In this document: one piece after another, positions 26,106 to 34,844 of the stretch | How the letters are laid out: each line of letters opens with the position of its first letter | Numbering within the stretch: position 1 is the first letter of the stretch | Origin: Pokkaliibacter plantistimulans | GTDB taxonomy: Bacteria; Pseudomonadota; Gammaproteobacteria; Pseudomonadales; Balneatricaceae | Direction of reading: 5' to 3' | NCBI RefSeq assembly: GCF_046844695.1 | Contig: NZ_CP177354.1 | Location: 5,456,001 to 5,520,000, forward strand | DNA length: 64,000 bases | The notes under the pieces: generated by a model | What the model saw: the letters and a program-made list of their open reading frames with translations, nothing else | Database searches by the model: none | Told to the model about the DNA's origin: nothing | Made by a program: the position numbers and the translations under genes

Positions 26106-27566
26106 ATGCTGACCCTGAACAACCCTGCCCTGCTGCTTTCCCAGTGCTATATCGACGGCCAGTGGCGTGATGCCGACAGCGGCGCCGTGATTGAAGTCAC
26201 CAACCCTGCCAGTAATGCACTGGTGGGCAGCGTGCCAAAGATGGGCAGCACGGAAACCCAGGCCGCCATTGCTGCCGCCGACAAGGCGCTACCTGCCTGG
26301 CGCGCCAAAACGGCAAAGGAGCGTTCAGCGTTACTGCGTAAATGGAATGACCTGCTGCTGGCCAATGCCGATGACCTGGCCCTGATCATGACCAGCGAAC
26401 AGGGCAAATCCCTGACCGAAGCCAAAGGGGAAGTCGCTTACGCTGCCTCCTTTCTGGAATGGTTTGCGGAAGAAGCCAAACGTATCTATGGCGATGTGAT
26501 CCCCACCATCGGCAACGACCGTCGCCTGCTGGTGATGAAAGAGCCGGTCGGGGTCTGCGCCGCCATCACACCATGGAACTTCCCGGCTGCCATGATCACC
26601 CGCAAAGTCGGCCCGGCACTGGCCGCTGGCTGCACCATGGTGATCAAGCCAGCTTCCCAGACCCCGCTGACCGCGCTGGCCATGGCCAAACTGGCGGAAA
26701 TGGCGGGCATTCCAGCAGGTGTCGTCAACGTGGTTACCGGCTCTGCGGCGGAGATCGCCAAGACCCTGACGGACTCCCCCATCGTGCGCAAGATGACCTT
26801 CACCGGCTCCACCGAAATCGGCAAGAAGCTGATGCGTGACTGCGCCGAGACCGTAAAAAAAGTATCCATGGAGCTGGGGGGCAATGCGCCCTTCATCGTC
26901 TTTGATGACGCCGATCTTGATGCCGCGGTGGAAGGCGCCATGGTGTCCAAATACCGCAACAGCGGTCAGACCTGTGTCTGCGCCAACCGCATGTATGTGC
27001 AGGCCGGGGTGTACGACAGCTTCCTCGCCAAACTGAAAGAGCGGGTTGAAGCCCTGAAAGTCGGCAATGGCACCGAAGCAGGCGTGCAGCAGGGCCCGCT
27101 GATCGATATGAAAGCGGTAGAGAAAGTCGAAGAACACATCAGTGATGCGCTGCAGAAAGGCGGCCGTGTCGTCACCGGCGGTAAACGCCACCGTCTGGGT
27201 TACAGCTTCTTCGAGCCCACCATCGTGGCCGATGCCACCACCGAGATGAAGTTTGCCCGCGAAGAAACCTTCGGCCCGCTGGCGCCTGTGTTCAGGTTCA
27301 GTGATGAAGCCGAAGTGATTGCCATGGCCAACGACACCGAATTTGGTCTGGCCGCCTACTTCTATTCCCGCGATATCGGCCGCGTCTGGCGCGTTGCCGA
27401 AGCCCTGCAGAGCGGTCTGGTCGGCGTCAACAGCGGCCTGATCTCCACCGAAGTCGCACCCTTTGGTGGCTACAAGGAATCCGGCGTCGGGCGCGAAGGC
27501 TCCAAGTACGGTATCGATGACTATCTCAACATCAAATACATCTGCATGGGTGGGGTGGATAAATGA
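26106..27566 (+). CDS. NAD(P)-dependent aldehyde dehydrogenase (GabD/semialdehyde type)
   Basis: A 486-residue aldehyde dehydrogenase. The general-base motif MELGGNAPFIVFDDAD and the catalytic cysteine in NSGQTCVCANRMYV are intact, as are ITPWNFP and FTGSTEIGKKL. It is closest in pattern to the succinate-semialdehyde (GabD) group, but in this locus it could oxidise glycolaldehyde or 2-oxoglutarate semialdehyde. The ATG at 26106 has GAGGA five bases upstream; the ATG at 26094 lacks this. Its stop overlaps the lactonase start (ATGA). Confidence 0.9.
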   Translation: MLTLNNPALLLSQCYIDGQWRDADSGAVIEVTNPASNALVGSVPKMGSTETQAAIAAADKALPAWRAKTAKERSALLRKWNDLLLANADDLALIMTSEQGKSLTEAKGEVAYAASFLEWFAEEAKRIYGDVIPTIGNDRRLLVMKEPVGVCAAITPWNFPAAMITRKVGPALAAGCTMVIKPASQTPLTALAMAKLAEMAGIPAGVVNVVTGSAAEIAKTLTDSPIVRKMTFTGSTEIGKKLMRDCAETVKKVSMELGGNAPFIVFDDADLDAAVEGAMVSKYRNSGQTCVCANRMYVQAGVYDSFLAKLKERVEALKVGNGTEAGVQQGPLIDMKAVEKVEEHISDALQKGGRVVTGGKRHRLGYSFFEPTIVADATTEMKFAREETFGPLAPVFRFSDEAEVIAMANDTEFGLAAYFYSRDIGRVWRVAEALQSGLVGVNSGLISTEVAPFGGYKESGVGREGSKYGIDDYLNIKYICMGGVDK

Positions 27567-28438
27567 GCGAAGTCCAGGTCGCGCTGGATGTGCGCGCCCG
27601 GCTGGGTGAATGCCCGCGCTGGGATGAGCAGAGCCAGTGCCTGTACTGGATCGATATCGACAGCTTCCGGCTGCATCGTTTCGATCCGCGTACCCACACT
27701 AACGACATTCGTCAGTTCGATCAGGAAATCGGCTGCTTCAGCCTGCGCGATGATGGCGGCTTCGTGCTGGCCATGCGCAGTGGCTTCTACTTTATCGATA
27801 GCTGGGACGCGCCACTGCGGCCCATCTGCGACCCGGAAGCCGATCTGCCAGACAACCGTTTCAATGATGGCCGTTGCGACGCTGCCGGGCGTCTGCTGGC
27901 GGGCACCATGGACAAGAGCAAGACCGGCGGCGCCAGTCTCTACAGTCTGGATCCGGCGCTGACGGTCAGACGACTGGAGGACGGCGTCAACACCGCCAAC
28001 GGTCTGGCCTTCAGCCCCGACAATACGCGGATGTATTTCTCGGATACGCCACGTCATGTGATCTATGTCTACGACTACGACATCAGCAGTGGGGCCGCCA
28101 GTAACCGCCGGGTATTCCATCAGTTCCCCCACGGACTCGGTCGCCCCGATGGCGCGGCGGTAGACAGCGAAGGTTACTACTGGAGCGCCCTGTACGAGGG
28201 TGGCCGGGTGGTGCGACTGAGCCCGCAAGGCGACATCGTCGCCGAAATTGCCGTTCCCGCACGCTGCCCGACCATGGTGGCCTTTGGTGGCGCCGACCTG
28301 AAGACGCTGTATATCACCAGCGTCGGCCAGCGCCCGGATGCAGAACTGGCCGACTACCCACTGAGCGGTGCGCTGTTCAGCGTACGGGTCGAGGTGGCCG
28401 GACGAGTGGAGCACCGCTTCCGTTACGACCCGCGCTAG
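27563..28438 (+). CDS. SMP-30/gluconolaconase family sugar lactonase
   Basis: A 291-residue beta-propeller lactonase. RLGECPRWDEQSQCLYWIDI is the N-terminal signature with the metal-ligand glutamate, followed by DLPDNRFNDGRCDAAGRL, NTANGLAFSPDNTRMYFSDT and GRPDGAAVDSEGYYW, which bring the Asn and Asp ligands. It should open an aldono-lactone (for example xylonolactone) made by the SDR. It is coupled to the aldehyde dehydrogenase by a 4-base overlap. Similar to Caulobacter XylC in role and domain. Confidence 0.9.
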   Translation: MSEVQVALDVRARLGECPRWDEQSQCLYWIDIDSFRLHRFDPRTHTNDIRQFDQEIGCFSLRDDGGFVLAMRSGFYFIDSWDAPLRPICDPEADLPDNRFNDGRCDAAGRLLAGTMDKSKTGGASLYSLDPALTVRRLEDGVNTANGLAFSPDNTRMYFSDTPRHVIYVYDYDISSGAASNRRVFHQFPHGLGRPDGAAVDSEGYYWSALYEGGRVVRLSPQGDIVAEIAVPARCPTMVAFGGADLKTLYITSVGQRPDAELADYPLSGALFSVRVEVAGRVEHRFRYDPR

Positions 28439-28605
28439 CAGCGCTTCCTCGGCGCGGTGTTGCCCCTCGGCTCAGCATCGCCCGGATAACAACCTATCCA
28501 TCACGCCAGCACCGGTGCACACCGGCTGGCACACTGCTGCCCGAATCAGGCCGCAGCGACGCTTCAGCATTCTGTTTTCAGGTATCACAGGGCGGATTTA
28601 CCACG

Positions 28606-29370
28606 ATGACAACCCTTACCAACCGTTATCCCAGCCTCAGCGGCCAGCAGGTCTTTATCAGCGGTGGCGCCTCAGGCATCGGCGAGCATCTGGTCATGGC
28701 CTTTTGCGCTCAGGGCGCCCACGTGGCCTTTATCGATATCGATGAGCTGAGCGCCGAGGCGCTGGTCACCCGCGCAGCACAGGAAACCGGCATCAAGCCC
28801 TGGTATGCTCCCTGTGACGTGCGCGACATCAGCCGTTTGCAGCAGTGCATCAGCGAAGCAGCGACCGCCATGGGCGGCCTTACCGTGCTGATCAACAACG
28901 CCGCCAAGGATGATCGTCACGATGTTGATGAAGTAACGCCCGAATACTGGGATAACTGCCAGAACATCAACCTGCGCCACCACTTCTTCGCCATGCAGCA
29001 GGCGGCCCGACTGATGAAGGATAAAGGCTCCATCATCAATATGGGTTCCATCGGCTGGCTGCGTGGCCGCCCCGGTATTGTCGGCTACACCACGGCCAAG
29101 GGTGCCATTCACGCTATGACCCGCACCATGGCTCGTGAGCTGGGGCCGCAGGGTATACGGGTGAATTCGGTTCTGCCCGGCGCGGTGGTGACCGAGCGGC
29201 AGAAGGCACTTTGGCTCAATCCGGATATCGACCAGCAGTTCCTTGATCTGCAGGCGCTGAAATTCCGCATTCAGCCAGACGACATTGCTGCCATGGTGCT
29301 GTTCCTCGCCTCAGACGACAGCCGCGCCTGTGCGGGTCAGAGCTTTGTGGTGGATTGCGGCATCGTCTGA
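28606..29370 (+). CDS. SDR sugar dehydrogenase, XylB-like (xylose 1-dehydrogenase)
   Basis: A 254-residue short-chain dehydrogenase. The cofactor motif is SGGASGIG, and the catalytic set is Ser in MGSIGW with YTTAK. From memory, several stretches closely follow Caulobacter crescentus XylB: YPSLSGQQVFISGGASGIG, NNAAKDDRHDVDEVTPEYW and NLRHHFF. This supports NAD-dependent oxidation of D-xylose (or a similar aldose) to the lactone, the first step of the pathway. The gene lies 167 bp past the lactonase with no clear terminator between them. Confidence 0.85.
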   Translation: MTTLTNRYPSLSGQQVFISGGASGIGEHLVMAFCAQGAHVAFIDIDELSAEALVTRAAQETGIKPWYAPCDVRDISRLQQCISEAATAMGGLTVLINNAAKDDRHDVDEVTPEYWDNCQNINLRHHFFAMQQAARLMKDKGSIINMGSIGWLRGRPGIVGYTTAKGAIHAMTRTMARELGPQGIRVNSVLPGAVVTERQKALWLNPDIDQQFLDLQALKFRIQPDDIAAMVLFLASDDSRACAGQSFVVDCGIV

Positions 29371-29484
29371 TGACTGGCCGGGCACCTGAGCAGCTTCGGC
29401 AGAATGTTCGCAGATCTTGCAGGCAGGCACCGGCAGCCACACATACCAGGCTGACTGTCTGATAAATCTGCCAAGGACTCTGTA

Positions 29485-29697
29485 ATGAACCATGACGACC
29501 TGCTGGAAGCCCTGAAGATTGCTTTCTGCTATATGCCCAAGGCGATTGAAGTGACCCGTTACGAATACGGTGACCGCACTGACAAGGTACTGGAGCACAT
29601 CAATACGGTGCGTGAAGCACTGCTGGAAGGCGGGATTGACCCGGAAGAGGTGTACGGCGACGTCAACCCGGAACTGACGCCCAATTCAACCTACTGA
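29485..29697 (+). CDS. Small conserved acidic protein of unknown function
   Basis: A 70-residue, acidic, soluble protein (MNHDDLLEALKIAFCYMPKA at the start, ending GDVNPELTPNSTY). No domain is recognised. The helix-rich first half and defined length look like a real small gene, and it is followed 16 bases later by a strong bidirectional terminator. The promoter is not obvious in the 114-bp gap upstream. Confidence 0.6.
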   Translation: MNHDDLLEALKIAFCYMPKAIEVTRYEYGDRTDKVLEHINTVREALLEGGIDPEEVYGDVNPELTPNSTY

Positions 29698-29713
29698 CAT
29701 GGGCAGCTCAGAA

Positions 29714-29748
29714 ACAAACAACGGCAGGGAGAGGCTGCCGTTGTTTGT
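29714..29748. terminator. Bidirectional intrinsic terminator
   Basis: ACAAACAACGGCAG (29714-29727) pairs perfectly with CTGCCGTTGTTTGT (29735-29748) across a 7-base loop. It lies between convergent genes and has A/T-rich outer arms usable from both sides. Confidence 0.88.
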
Positions 29749-29772
29749 ATATGGGGTAACTATTGCCAGCGA

Positions 29773-30258
29773 TTAACGTGGAGGCATCAGCAGATTGGTG
29801 ACGATCAGGATGCTGTTCACGAAATCGTTACCCTGAATGATGATCTCATCATTGGGGCGCAGGCGGTGGCTGGCCATCACCTTGGTGGGAATGCGCACCT
29901 GCATCAGGCGGCCATCGGCCCGCACTTCATAGATATCATCACGAATGTGACGCACTACCCGGCCCTGGGCCTTGGTTGGCTTGTGCACCACTCTGGCGGT
30001 AATGGGCTTGGGTTTGTGCTGTTCCTTGCTGGTCTCGTGACCTTGCCTGTTGTACGAAGGCGCGTTGTTGGCTGCCTTGTTGTGATCATTCTTGTGCTCA
30101 TCACGGGACTGTTTGTGGTCCTGATGATCACGGTCCTGTTGCTGTTGTTGCTCCTGTGGCACCACTTTGGCCGTGATGGGAGGAGGATTGTCGGCCAGTG
30201 CAACACCCGCCATGCCGCCTGCCAGCAGCAGGACGCCGATTTTCAATGCTGTTTTCAT
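29773..30258 (-). CDS. Periplasmic protein with charged linker and small beta domain
   Basis: A 161-residue protein with a signal peptide (MKTALKIGVLLLAGGMAGVA). Residues 35-85 form a low-complexity, charged Gln/Asp/His/Lys-rich linker. The last 60 residues (from about VVRHIRDDIYEVRADGRLMQ) look like a small beta-barrel of the bacterial OB-fold (BOF/YgiW) kind, but this is only a resemblance. Its leader closely matches that of the Lys-rich protein at 30403-30771 (ALKIGVLLLAGGMAGVA against LLKVGVLLVAGSLAGVA), so the two may share a recent origin. Confidence 0.65.
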   Translation of the reverse strand: MKTALKIGVLLLAGGMAGVALADNPPPITAKVVPQEQQQQQDRDHQDHKQSRDEHKNDHNKAANNAPSYNRQGHETSKEQHKPKPITARVVHKPTKAQGRVVRHIRDDIYEVRADGRLMQVRIPTKVMASHRLRPNDEIIIQGNDFVNSILIVTNLLMPPR

Positions 30259-30402
30259 AACGCGCTACTCTTCTGGTCTTGCTGATCTTTCTGGTCTGAA
30301 AGAGCCGGTCATCAGGCTGACGACAGGCTCTTGCTCTGCGGGCAGGTTCAGTACTGCGAATGCGGTCGAATTATGGCGATTCAACCCTGCCGGACGATGG
30401 GA

Positions 30403-30771
30403 TCAGCCTTCTGGAGTTACTGCAGGGGTAGTCTTGGCTGGCTGAACCTTTTTGACTACGGGTTTGACTTCAGTCTTCCTGGGTTCTTTCTTGCTGGCCA
30501 CTTTCTTGCTGTCTACTTTTTTGACAGCCGCCTTGTGCTGTTCGGCTTTCTTGGTAGCGGCCTGCTTATGCTGTTCGGTCGCTTTCTTCTCAGCGGTTTT
30601 CTTGCTTTCTGCTTTCTTGGTCGCAGTGCTCTCAGCCTGATGCTGCTTGACCTGAGTCTGCGCAGGGACCACCGGGTTGGTGTCCGGAGTTTGAGTCTGA
30701 GCGGCGGAAGCCACGCCCGCGAGGCTTCCTGCCACCAGCAACACGCCAACTTTCAACAGGTTTTTCATCAT
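30403..30771 (-). CDS. Secreted Lys/Ala-rich repeat-like basic protein
   Basis: A 122-residue protein with a signal peptide (NLLKVGVLLVAGSLAGVASA). The mature part is nearly all Lys, Ala, Glu, Thr and Gln, with repeated KKAE/KKVASKK-type blocks, resembling the histone-H1-like tails of AlgP and other intrinsically disordered basic proteins. Being exported, it might bind polyanions such as peptidoglycan, LPS or extracellular DNA; no function is shown by the sequence. Confidence 0.6.
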   Translation of the reverse strand: MMKNLLKVGVLLVAGSLAGVASAAQTQTPDTNPVVPAQTQVKQHQAESTATKKAESKKTAEKKATEQHKQAATKKAEQHKAAVKKVDSKKVASKKEPRKTEVKPVVKKVQPAKTTPAVTPEG

Positions 30772-30950
30772 TTGCCACTCGACAGTTTGGGGTTAAGACA
30801 GAGCTGATACTAGCACTGGGTATGGTGGCCTGCTGTTTCGGTCAGATTCCGTACTCATGCTGGATTTACACAGATCAAAACCAGTCCTTACACCATCTTT
30901 GCAAACGGCCTGCACAAAGCTAAACGTGTCTCCTTTAAGTCAAATGTAAC

Positions 30951-31982
30951 CTAACGCAACAGAAAGCCCTGCCCGATCCGGTCGCCATCTTCCAGCCAGA
31001 AACTGGCCTTACCGGCGTAATGAGCGCGCCCGGCAACACGTACCTGTACCGCCTGACCGGTACCAATGCCGGTACCTTCGCCGTACTCAAACTGGCGGAT
31101 AGCCTCGGCACTGAAGCGGGCACCGGTAATGCTTTCAAACTCAGCCCGCTCACCCAGCATGATCTGCCCCTTGGCCACCCGTGCGGCCGTGCGTGCCGTG
31201 ACCCCGGAGCCGGTCGGGCTGCGATCGACTTCGGCATCGGCAAATACACAGATATTGTGCGACACCCCGTCTTCAGGGTGATTACGGCCATCGGTCAGAA
31301 TACTGCCATAGAGGAAAGCCAGATCGGCATGCTCAGGATGGGCAAGCGTTACCGCATTGCGCACGGCACCGGTGAGGGCCGTGGCCGCATCCACCAGATG
31401 GCGCACCGGGCTGTTATAAATGTCCACCCCCAGCGACATGGCATCGGCCAGCGCATAAAAGGCGCCGCCGTAGGCCACATCCACGGTGATGGCACCGTAT
31501 CCCGGCACCTGCACTTCCACATCAGCTGCCAGCAGAAAGGCCGGCACACTGTCGAAATAGACCTTGCCAGACTGGCCATCCTGCACTTCCACATAGGCAC
31601 TCACCAGACCACAGGGGCATTCGATATTGACCCGGGTCAGCGGCTCCACCTTCTCCACCAGACCGTAATCCACGGCATAGCGCCCAAGTGCAATCACCGC
31701 ATGACCACACATGGTGCTGTAACCTTCGTTGTGGATAAAAAGCACCGCCAGATCCGCCTCGGGCAAACTGGGTTGCACCGGCAGCACGCCATACATGTCG
31801 TAATGACCACGGGGCTCAAACATCAGAAAACGACGCAGATGGTCCAGGTGCTGCTGGGCATAACGGCGCTTGGCCAGAATGCTGTCACCGGGAATGGGAG
31901 GATAGCCGCTCAGTACGATCCGGACGGCCTCGCCGCCCGTATGCATATCCAGCACGTCAATCTGTGGGTAAGTAGAATTCAA
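30951..31982 (-). CDS. trans-3-hydroxy-L-proline dehydratase (proline racemase family)
   Basis: A member of the proline racemase superfamily, 343 residues if started at the TTG at 31982, which has AGGGAG eight bases upstream; an in-frame TTG at 32051 lies inside a tandem repeat and lacks a ribosome site. The first catalytic cysteine is in STMCGHAVIALG. The second site reads DRSPTGSGVTA, with Thr where racemases and 4-hydroxyproline epimerases carry Cys. Cys/Thr is the signature of human-type trans-3-hydroxy-L-proline dehydratase, giving pyrroline-2-carboxylate. The gene stands alone. Confidence 0.85.
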   Translation of the reverse strand: MNSTYPQIDVLDMHTGGEAVRIVLSGYPPIPGDSILAKRRYAQQHLDHLRRFLMFEPRGHYDMYGVLPVQPSLPEADLAVLFIHNEGYSTMCGHAVIALGRYAVDYGLVEKVEPLTRVNIECPCGLVSAYVEVQDGQSGKVYFDSVPAFLLAADVEVQVPGYGAITVDVAYGGAFYALADAMSLGVDIYNSPVRHLVDAATALTGAVRNAVTLAHPEHADLAFLYGSILTDGRNHPEDGVSHNICVFADAEVDRSPTGSGVTARTAARVAKGQIMLGERAEFESITGARFSAEAIRQFEYGEGTGIGTGQAVQVRVAGRAHYAGKASFWLEDGDRIGQGFLLR

Positions 31983-32394
31983 GGCCAACACTCCCTGGCA
32001 GGCTATTCCGGGCGCCCGCTCTGGCTCAGCAGTGACGCGCCGGATGATCAACTTAGGTCAGGTTTACAATGGCAACATAGTTCAGGCTTACATCAACCTG
32101 GTTCAGATATACGACAACCTGGTTCAGCAAAATGGCATCACCACGGCGCTCCACCATTAGCAGAAAATTGCATGCAATATCCAGCCTTTTTACATTTACA
32201 CGAACGGCGGACAGTTTATCGGTGAAACACGCAAAAAACGTGCTGCCGATCAGAGCAGTGCGTGACTGACACCCAGCAGATCGTGGCATGCGCAAAGGGG
32301 TTGGCACAGCAGACTACCAGCCCCATCAACCAGGGTACACTCTGACCGGCGTATAACGGATGCACTGCGACAGGCAAGGAAGAGGAAAGGGAAA
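31983..32394. promoter_or_regulatory. Intergenic region with iterated 21-bp motif upstream of the hydroxyproline gene
   Basis: About 410 bp between divergent genes. The part nearest the dehydratase holds four 21-bp repeat units (32052-32135). In the remainder (32136-32394) no convincing gene, hairpin or promoter was found. Confidence 0.5.
32052..32135. repeat. Four tandem 21-bp units with AACC-N-GGTT dyads
   Basis: Units start at 32052, 32073, 32094 and 32115. Units 3 and 4 share CAACCTGGTTCAG, unit 2 has CAACATAGTTCAG, and unit 1 is more diverged. Each of the last three contains an inverted AAC...GTT dyad, and 21 bp is two helix turns, so the sites face the same side of the DNA. This fits a cooperative operator array. 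Confidence 0.75.
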
Positions 32395-32796
32395 ATGACG
32401 ATGAATGTTCTCACCATTTACTACGATGGCAACTGCGCCATCTGCAGCCGGGAAATGCGCTGGCTGGGTAGCCTCAATCAGCGTCAGCAACTGCAGTTCG
32501 TCGATATACAGCAACCCGGTTTTGACCCGGCCAGCCTTGGGGTCAGCTTTGCTGATCTGGACCGGGAAATACATGTCAGCCAGAGTGAAGGGCCGCTGCT
32601 GAGCGGTATTGATGCTTTTATTGCGATCTATCGGGCGGTGGACAAACAGTGGCTGGCAGCGGTGCTGTCACTGCCGCTGATCAAACCGTTGTGGCAGTGG
32701 CTGTATCTGCGTTTTGCCCGCAACCGTTATGGCATCAGCCGTCTGCTGGGAATGAGAGTGGGCGCAAAGTGCGATCTGCAGGGCAAGTGCCGCTAA
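32395..32796 (+). CDS. DCC family thiol-disulfide oxidoreductase-like protein (DUF393)
   Basis: A 133-residue protein with the family's opening LTIYYDGNCAICSREMRW, where the DG.C..C pair gives the DCC family its name. The rest shows LQFVDIQQPGF and a helical C-terminus. ATGs at 32395 and 32401 are both possible after GGAAAGGG. The biochemical role of DCC proteins is not established beyond a predicted thioredoxin-like fold. It is convergent with the exporter gene across a hairpin. Confidence 0.8.
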   Translation: MTMNVLTIYYDGNCAICSREMRWLGSLNQRQQLQFVDIQQPGFDPASLGVSFADLDREIHVSQSEGPLLSGIDAFIAIYRAVDKQWLAAVLSLPLIKPLWQWLYLRFARNRYGISRLLGMRVGAKCDLQGKCR

Positions 32797-32819
32797 GCCA
32801 TCACTTGCCCACAGATGCA

Positions 32820-32846
32820 CCGCAGGGGGTTCAGTGCCCCCTGCGG
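32820..32846. terminator. Hairpin between convergent genes
   Basis: CCGCAGGGGG (32820-32829) pairs perfectly with CCCCCTGCGG (32837-32846) over a 7-base loop. It is very stable but has no T-tract on either side. Confidence 0.65.
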
Positions 32847-32889
32847 GTAAGGCAGAAATGAAGGTATGAAAGTATGAACGTACTAAGGT

Positions 32890-34557
32890 TTACTGCACGG
32901 AGGCAGCGCCCTCTGCCCTCGTCATGACCGGCTCCGTCTGATCGAGAGCAGAGTCGGCTTCCAGAGCCATTTCCCGCAGCTGCCCGTCTTCCATCTTCAA
33001 CAGGCGATCGGCCAGATGGAAATAACGGTCATCATGGCTGATCACCACCACGGTCTTACCCTGTGCCTTCAGCTCGGGCAGCAGCTCACGATAGAACACA
33101 TCCTTGAAGGCCGGGTCCTGATCCGCCGCCCATTCATCAAACAGCAGGAACGGACGATCCTCCAGATAGGCCACCACCAGCGCCAGACGTTTGCGCTGCC
33201 CCTGTGACAGGGCACGGGTGGTAAAGGCGCCGTCCTTGATCTGTACCTTGTGCTGCAGATGCAGCTTGGTCAGCAAGCGATTACCCGCTTCATCCAGATC
33301 CACCCGCGGGCTTTCCAGCAGGCGCTCAAACAGGTGGAAATCGGAGAAAATTGCCGAGAACAACTGGCGGTACTCGTCGCGACTGGCATGGCTGACAACC
33401 TTGCCATCCAGCTCGATCTGCCCGTCTTCCGGCACATACAGGCCAATCAGTAGCTTGGCCAGCGTGGTCTTGCCACTGCCGTTACCGCCGACCAGAAACA
33501 CCAGTTCACCGGGGCGGAAGCTGACATTGACTGGCCCCAGCGTAAAGAACTCATCGCTCTGCTCATGGAAATAGCGGTGAATCACACCGTGCATGGCGAT
33601 CTTGTGAAAACCGGTCGGCGTCACACTGGCGCTGGCCTCTTCCATCTTCAGCTCATCGCAGATTGCTTCGATCTTGCCTGCAGCAATCTTGGCCATATTA
33701 GCTCGCGGAATGCTTAGCAGCAGCACTTCCAGCGGATTGATCATGAACAGGAACAGCAGGGCAATACCGGTCATTACCCGCTCCTGATCGTTATTGGCCG
33801 CCAGCAGAAACAGCACCAGACCGATAAAAGCGAAGATCAGGAAGCGGCCCCAGCCCGAGGCCAGAGCAAAGACCGACATGCCGGTGGTTTTGCCGCGGCG
33901 CACGGTTTCGATACTGTTGCCCAGCACCTGCTGGCTGAACAGCTCGCGTTTGTGACGATGCAGACGCAGCTCCTTGGCGCCGGCGGTGAGCGAGTCGAAG
34001 TGGCCGAATAGCCGCTCCTGCTCGGTGGCCGCAACGTGCAGATGTTTGATGGCGCGCATGTGCACCAGATGATAGCCCGCAGAACCCAGCAGCAACGTCA
34101 GGCAGGCCAGCAGAAAGATCGGCCATGACAGCGACAGCATGTACAGCATGCAGCCAACCACCACGATGCCGTTGGTGAGCATCACCGGCAGGCTGACAAA
34201 AAACTCGGCGACATCATGGCAATAGTCGGTCAGCGCTGTACGAATACGGGCCTCGCCGACCTTTTCCAGATGCTGATAACGGGCATTGCTGGCGTGCTCC
34301 GCCACCCGCGAGCGAATACTGGCCTGACTGCCGTGGGTCAGGCGCTCGGACAGAATCCGCGTCCCCACCTGCAGCCCCAGCGCGACGATGGCAATGGCCG
34401 CAAAACCCCATAACCAGGGGTAACGCGCCGCGCCATCGGCATTGAGAATCTCATTGATCAGGGACACCAGGCCCACATTGGCAACACCATTGAGGACGCT
34501 GAGCACCATGGCAGCGTAGAAGACCGGGCGGGTCTGTTGGATCAGACGGGCAAGCAT
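32890..34557 (-). CDS. Cyclic-peptide/siderophore export ABC transporter (PvdE-like)
   Basis: A 555-residue half-transporter with an N-terminal six-helix domain and a C-terminal ATPase (Walker A VGGNGSGKTTLAK, signature LSQGQRKRLA, Walker B FLLFDEWAADQDP). Size and motifs match the PvdE/SyrD group, which moves peptide siderophore precursors to the periplasm. The start at 34557 (MLARLIQQTRPVFYAAMVL) is chosen; in-frame sequence up to 34716 runs into a repeat element. Its position next to hydroxamate biosynthesis genes supports siderophore export. Confidence 0.88.
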   Translation of the reverse strand: MLARLIQQTRPVFYAAMVLSVLNGVANVGLVSLINEILNADGAARYPWLWGFAAIAIVALGLQVGTRILSERLTHGSQASIRSRVAEHASNARYQHLEKVGEARIRTALTDYCHDVAEFFVSLPVMLTNGIVVVGCMLYMLSLSWPIFLLACLTLLLGSAGYHLVHMRAIKHLHVAATEQERLFGHFDSLTAGAKELRLHRHKRELFSQQVLGNSIETVRRGKTTGMSVFALASGWGRFLIFAFIGLVLFLLAANNDQERVMTGIALLFLFMINPLEVLLLSIPRANMAKIAAGKIEAICDELKMEEASASVTPTGFHKIAMHGVIHRYFHEQSDEFFTLGPVNVSFRPGELVFLVGGNGSGKTTLAKLLIGLYVPEDGQIELDGKVVSHASRDEYRQLFSAIFSDFHLFERLLESPRVDLDEAGNRLLTKLHLQHKVQIKDGAFTTRALSQGQRKRLALVVAYLEDRPFLLFDEWAADQDPAFKDVFYRELLPELKAQGKTVVVISHDDRYFHLADRLLKMEDGQLREMALEADSALDQTEPVMTRAEGAASVQ

Positions 34558-34662
34558 GACGTGTGGCTCTCGCATCGCGGGACAGTTTCCACTAGACGTT
34601 TTATCCCGCTGCCGATTTAGCCTGATGCTACTACCATCTATGCAAGCGGACAGAAGTGGTTC

Positions 34663-34804
34663 ACAGATCGTTGAAAAGCGTAATCGAGGCAGCCGAGACA
34701 AGAAAAGAACTGGCAAAAAAGCGGAGTTTAGTGAGCTAAATGAGCATTTTTAGCCTGTTTTTGACGCGGTATTCGGCAACGCAGATAGATTTTCAACGAC
34801 CTGT
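34663..34804 (+). repeat. 142-bp MITE-like element, copy 1
   Basis: Bounded by 15-bp inverted ends, ACAGATCGTTGAAAA at 34663-34677 and TTTTCAACGACCTGT at 34790-34804 (14 of 15 match). A closely similar 142-bp copy in the opposite orientation is at 41146-41287. No reading frame is carried. It lies between the exporter and a small membrane protein. Confidence 0.8.
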
Positions 34805-34844
34805 TAGACTGAACTCCAACACAACCCAGCCGTAAGGATTCCCG

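Noticed and set aside
26106..27566. Calling the aldehyde dehydrogenase gabD in a GABA pathway
   Set aside because: No GABA aminotransferase or permease is near; all neighbours belong to an aldose-acid pathway.
32053..32307. An 84-codon minus-strand frame ending in LNQV-type repeats
   Set aside because: The repeats are just the translation of the 21-bp DNA repeat; there is no start signal and the upstream part lacks protein character.
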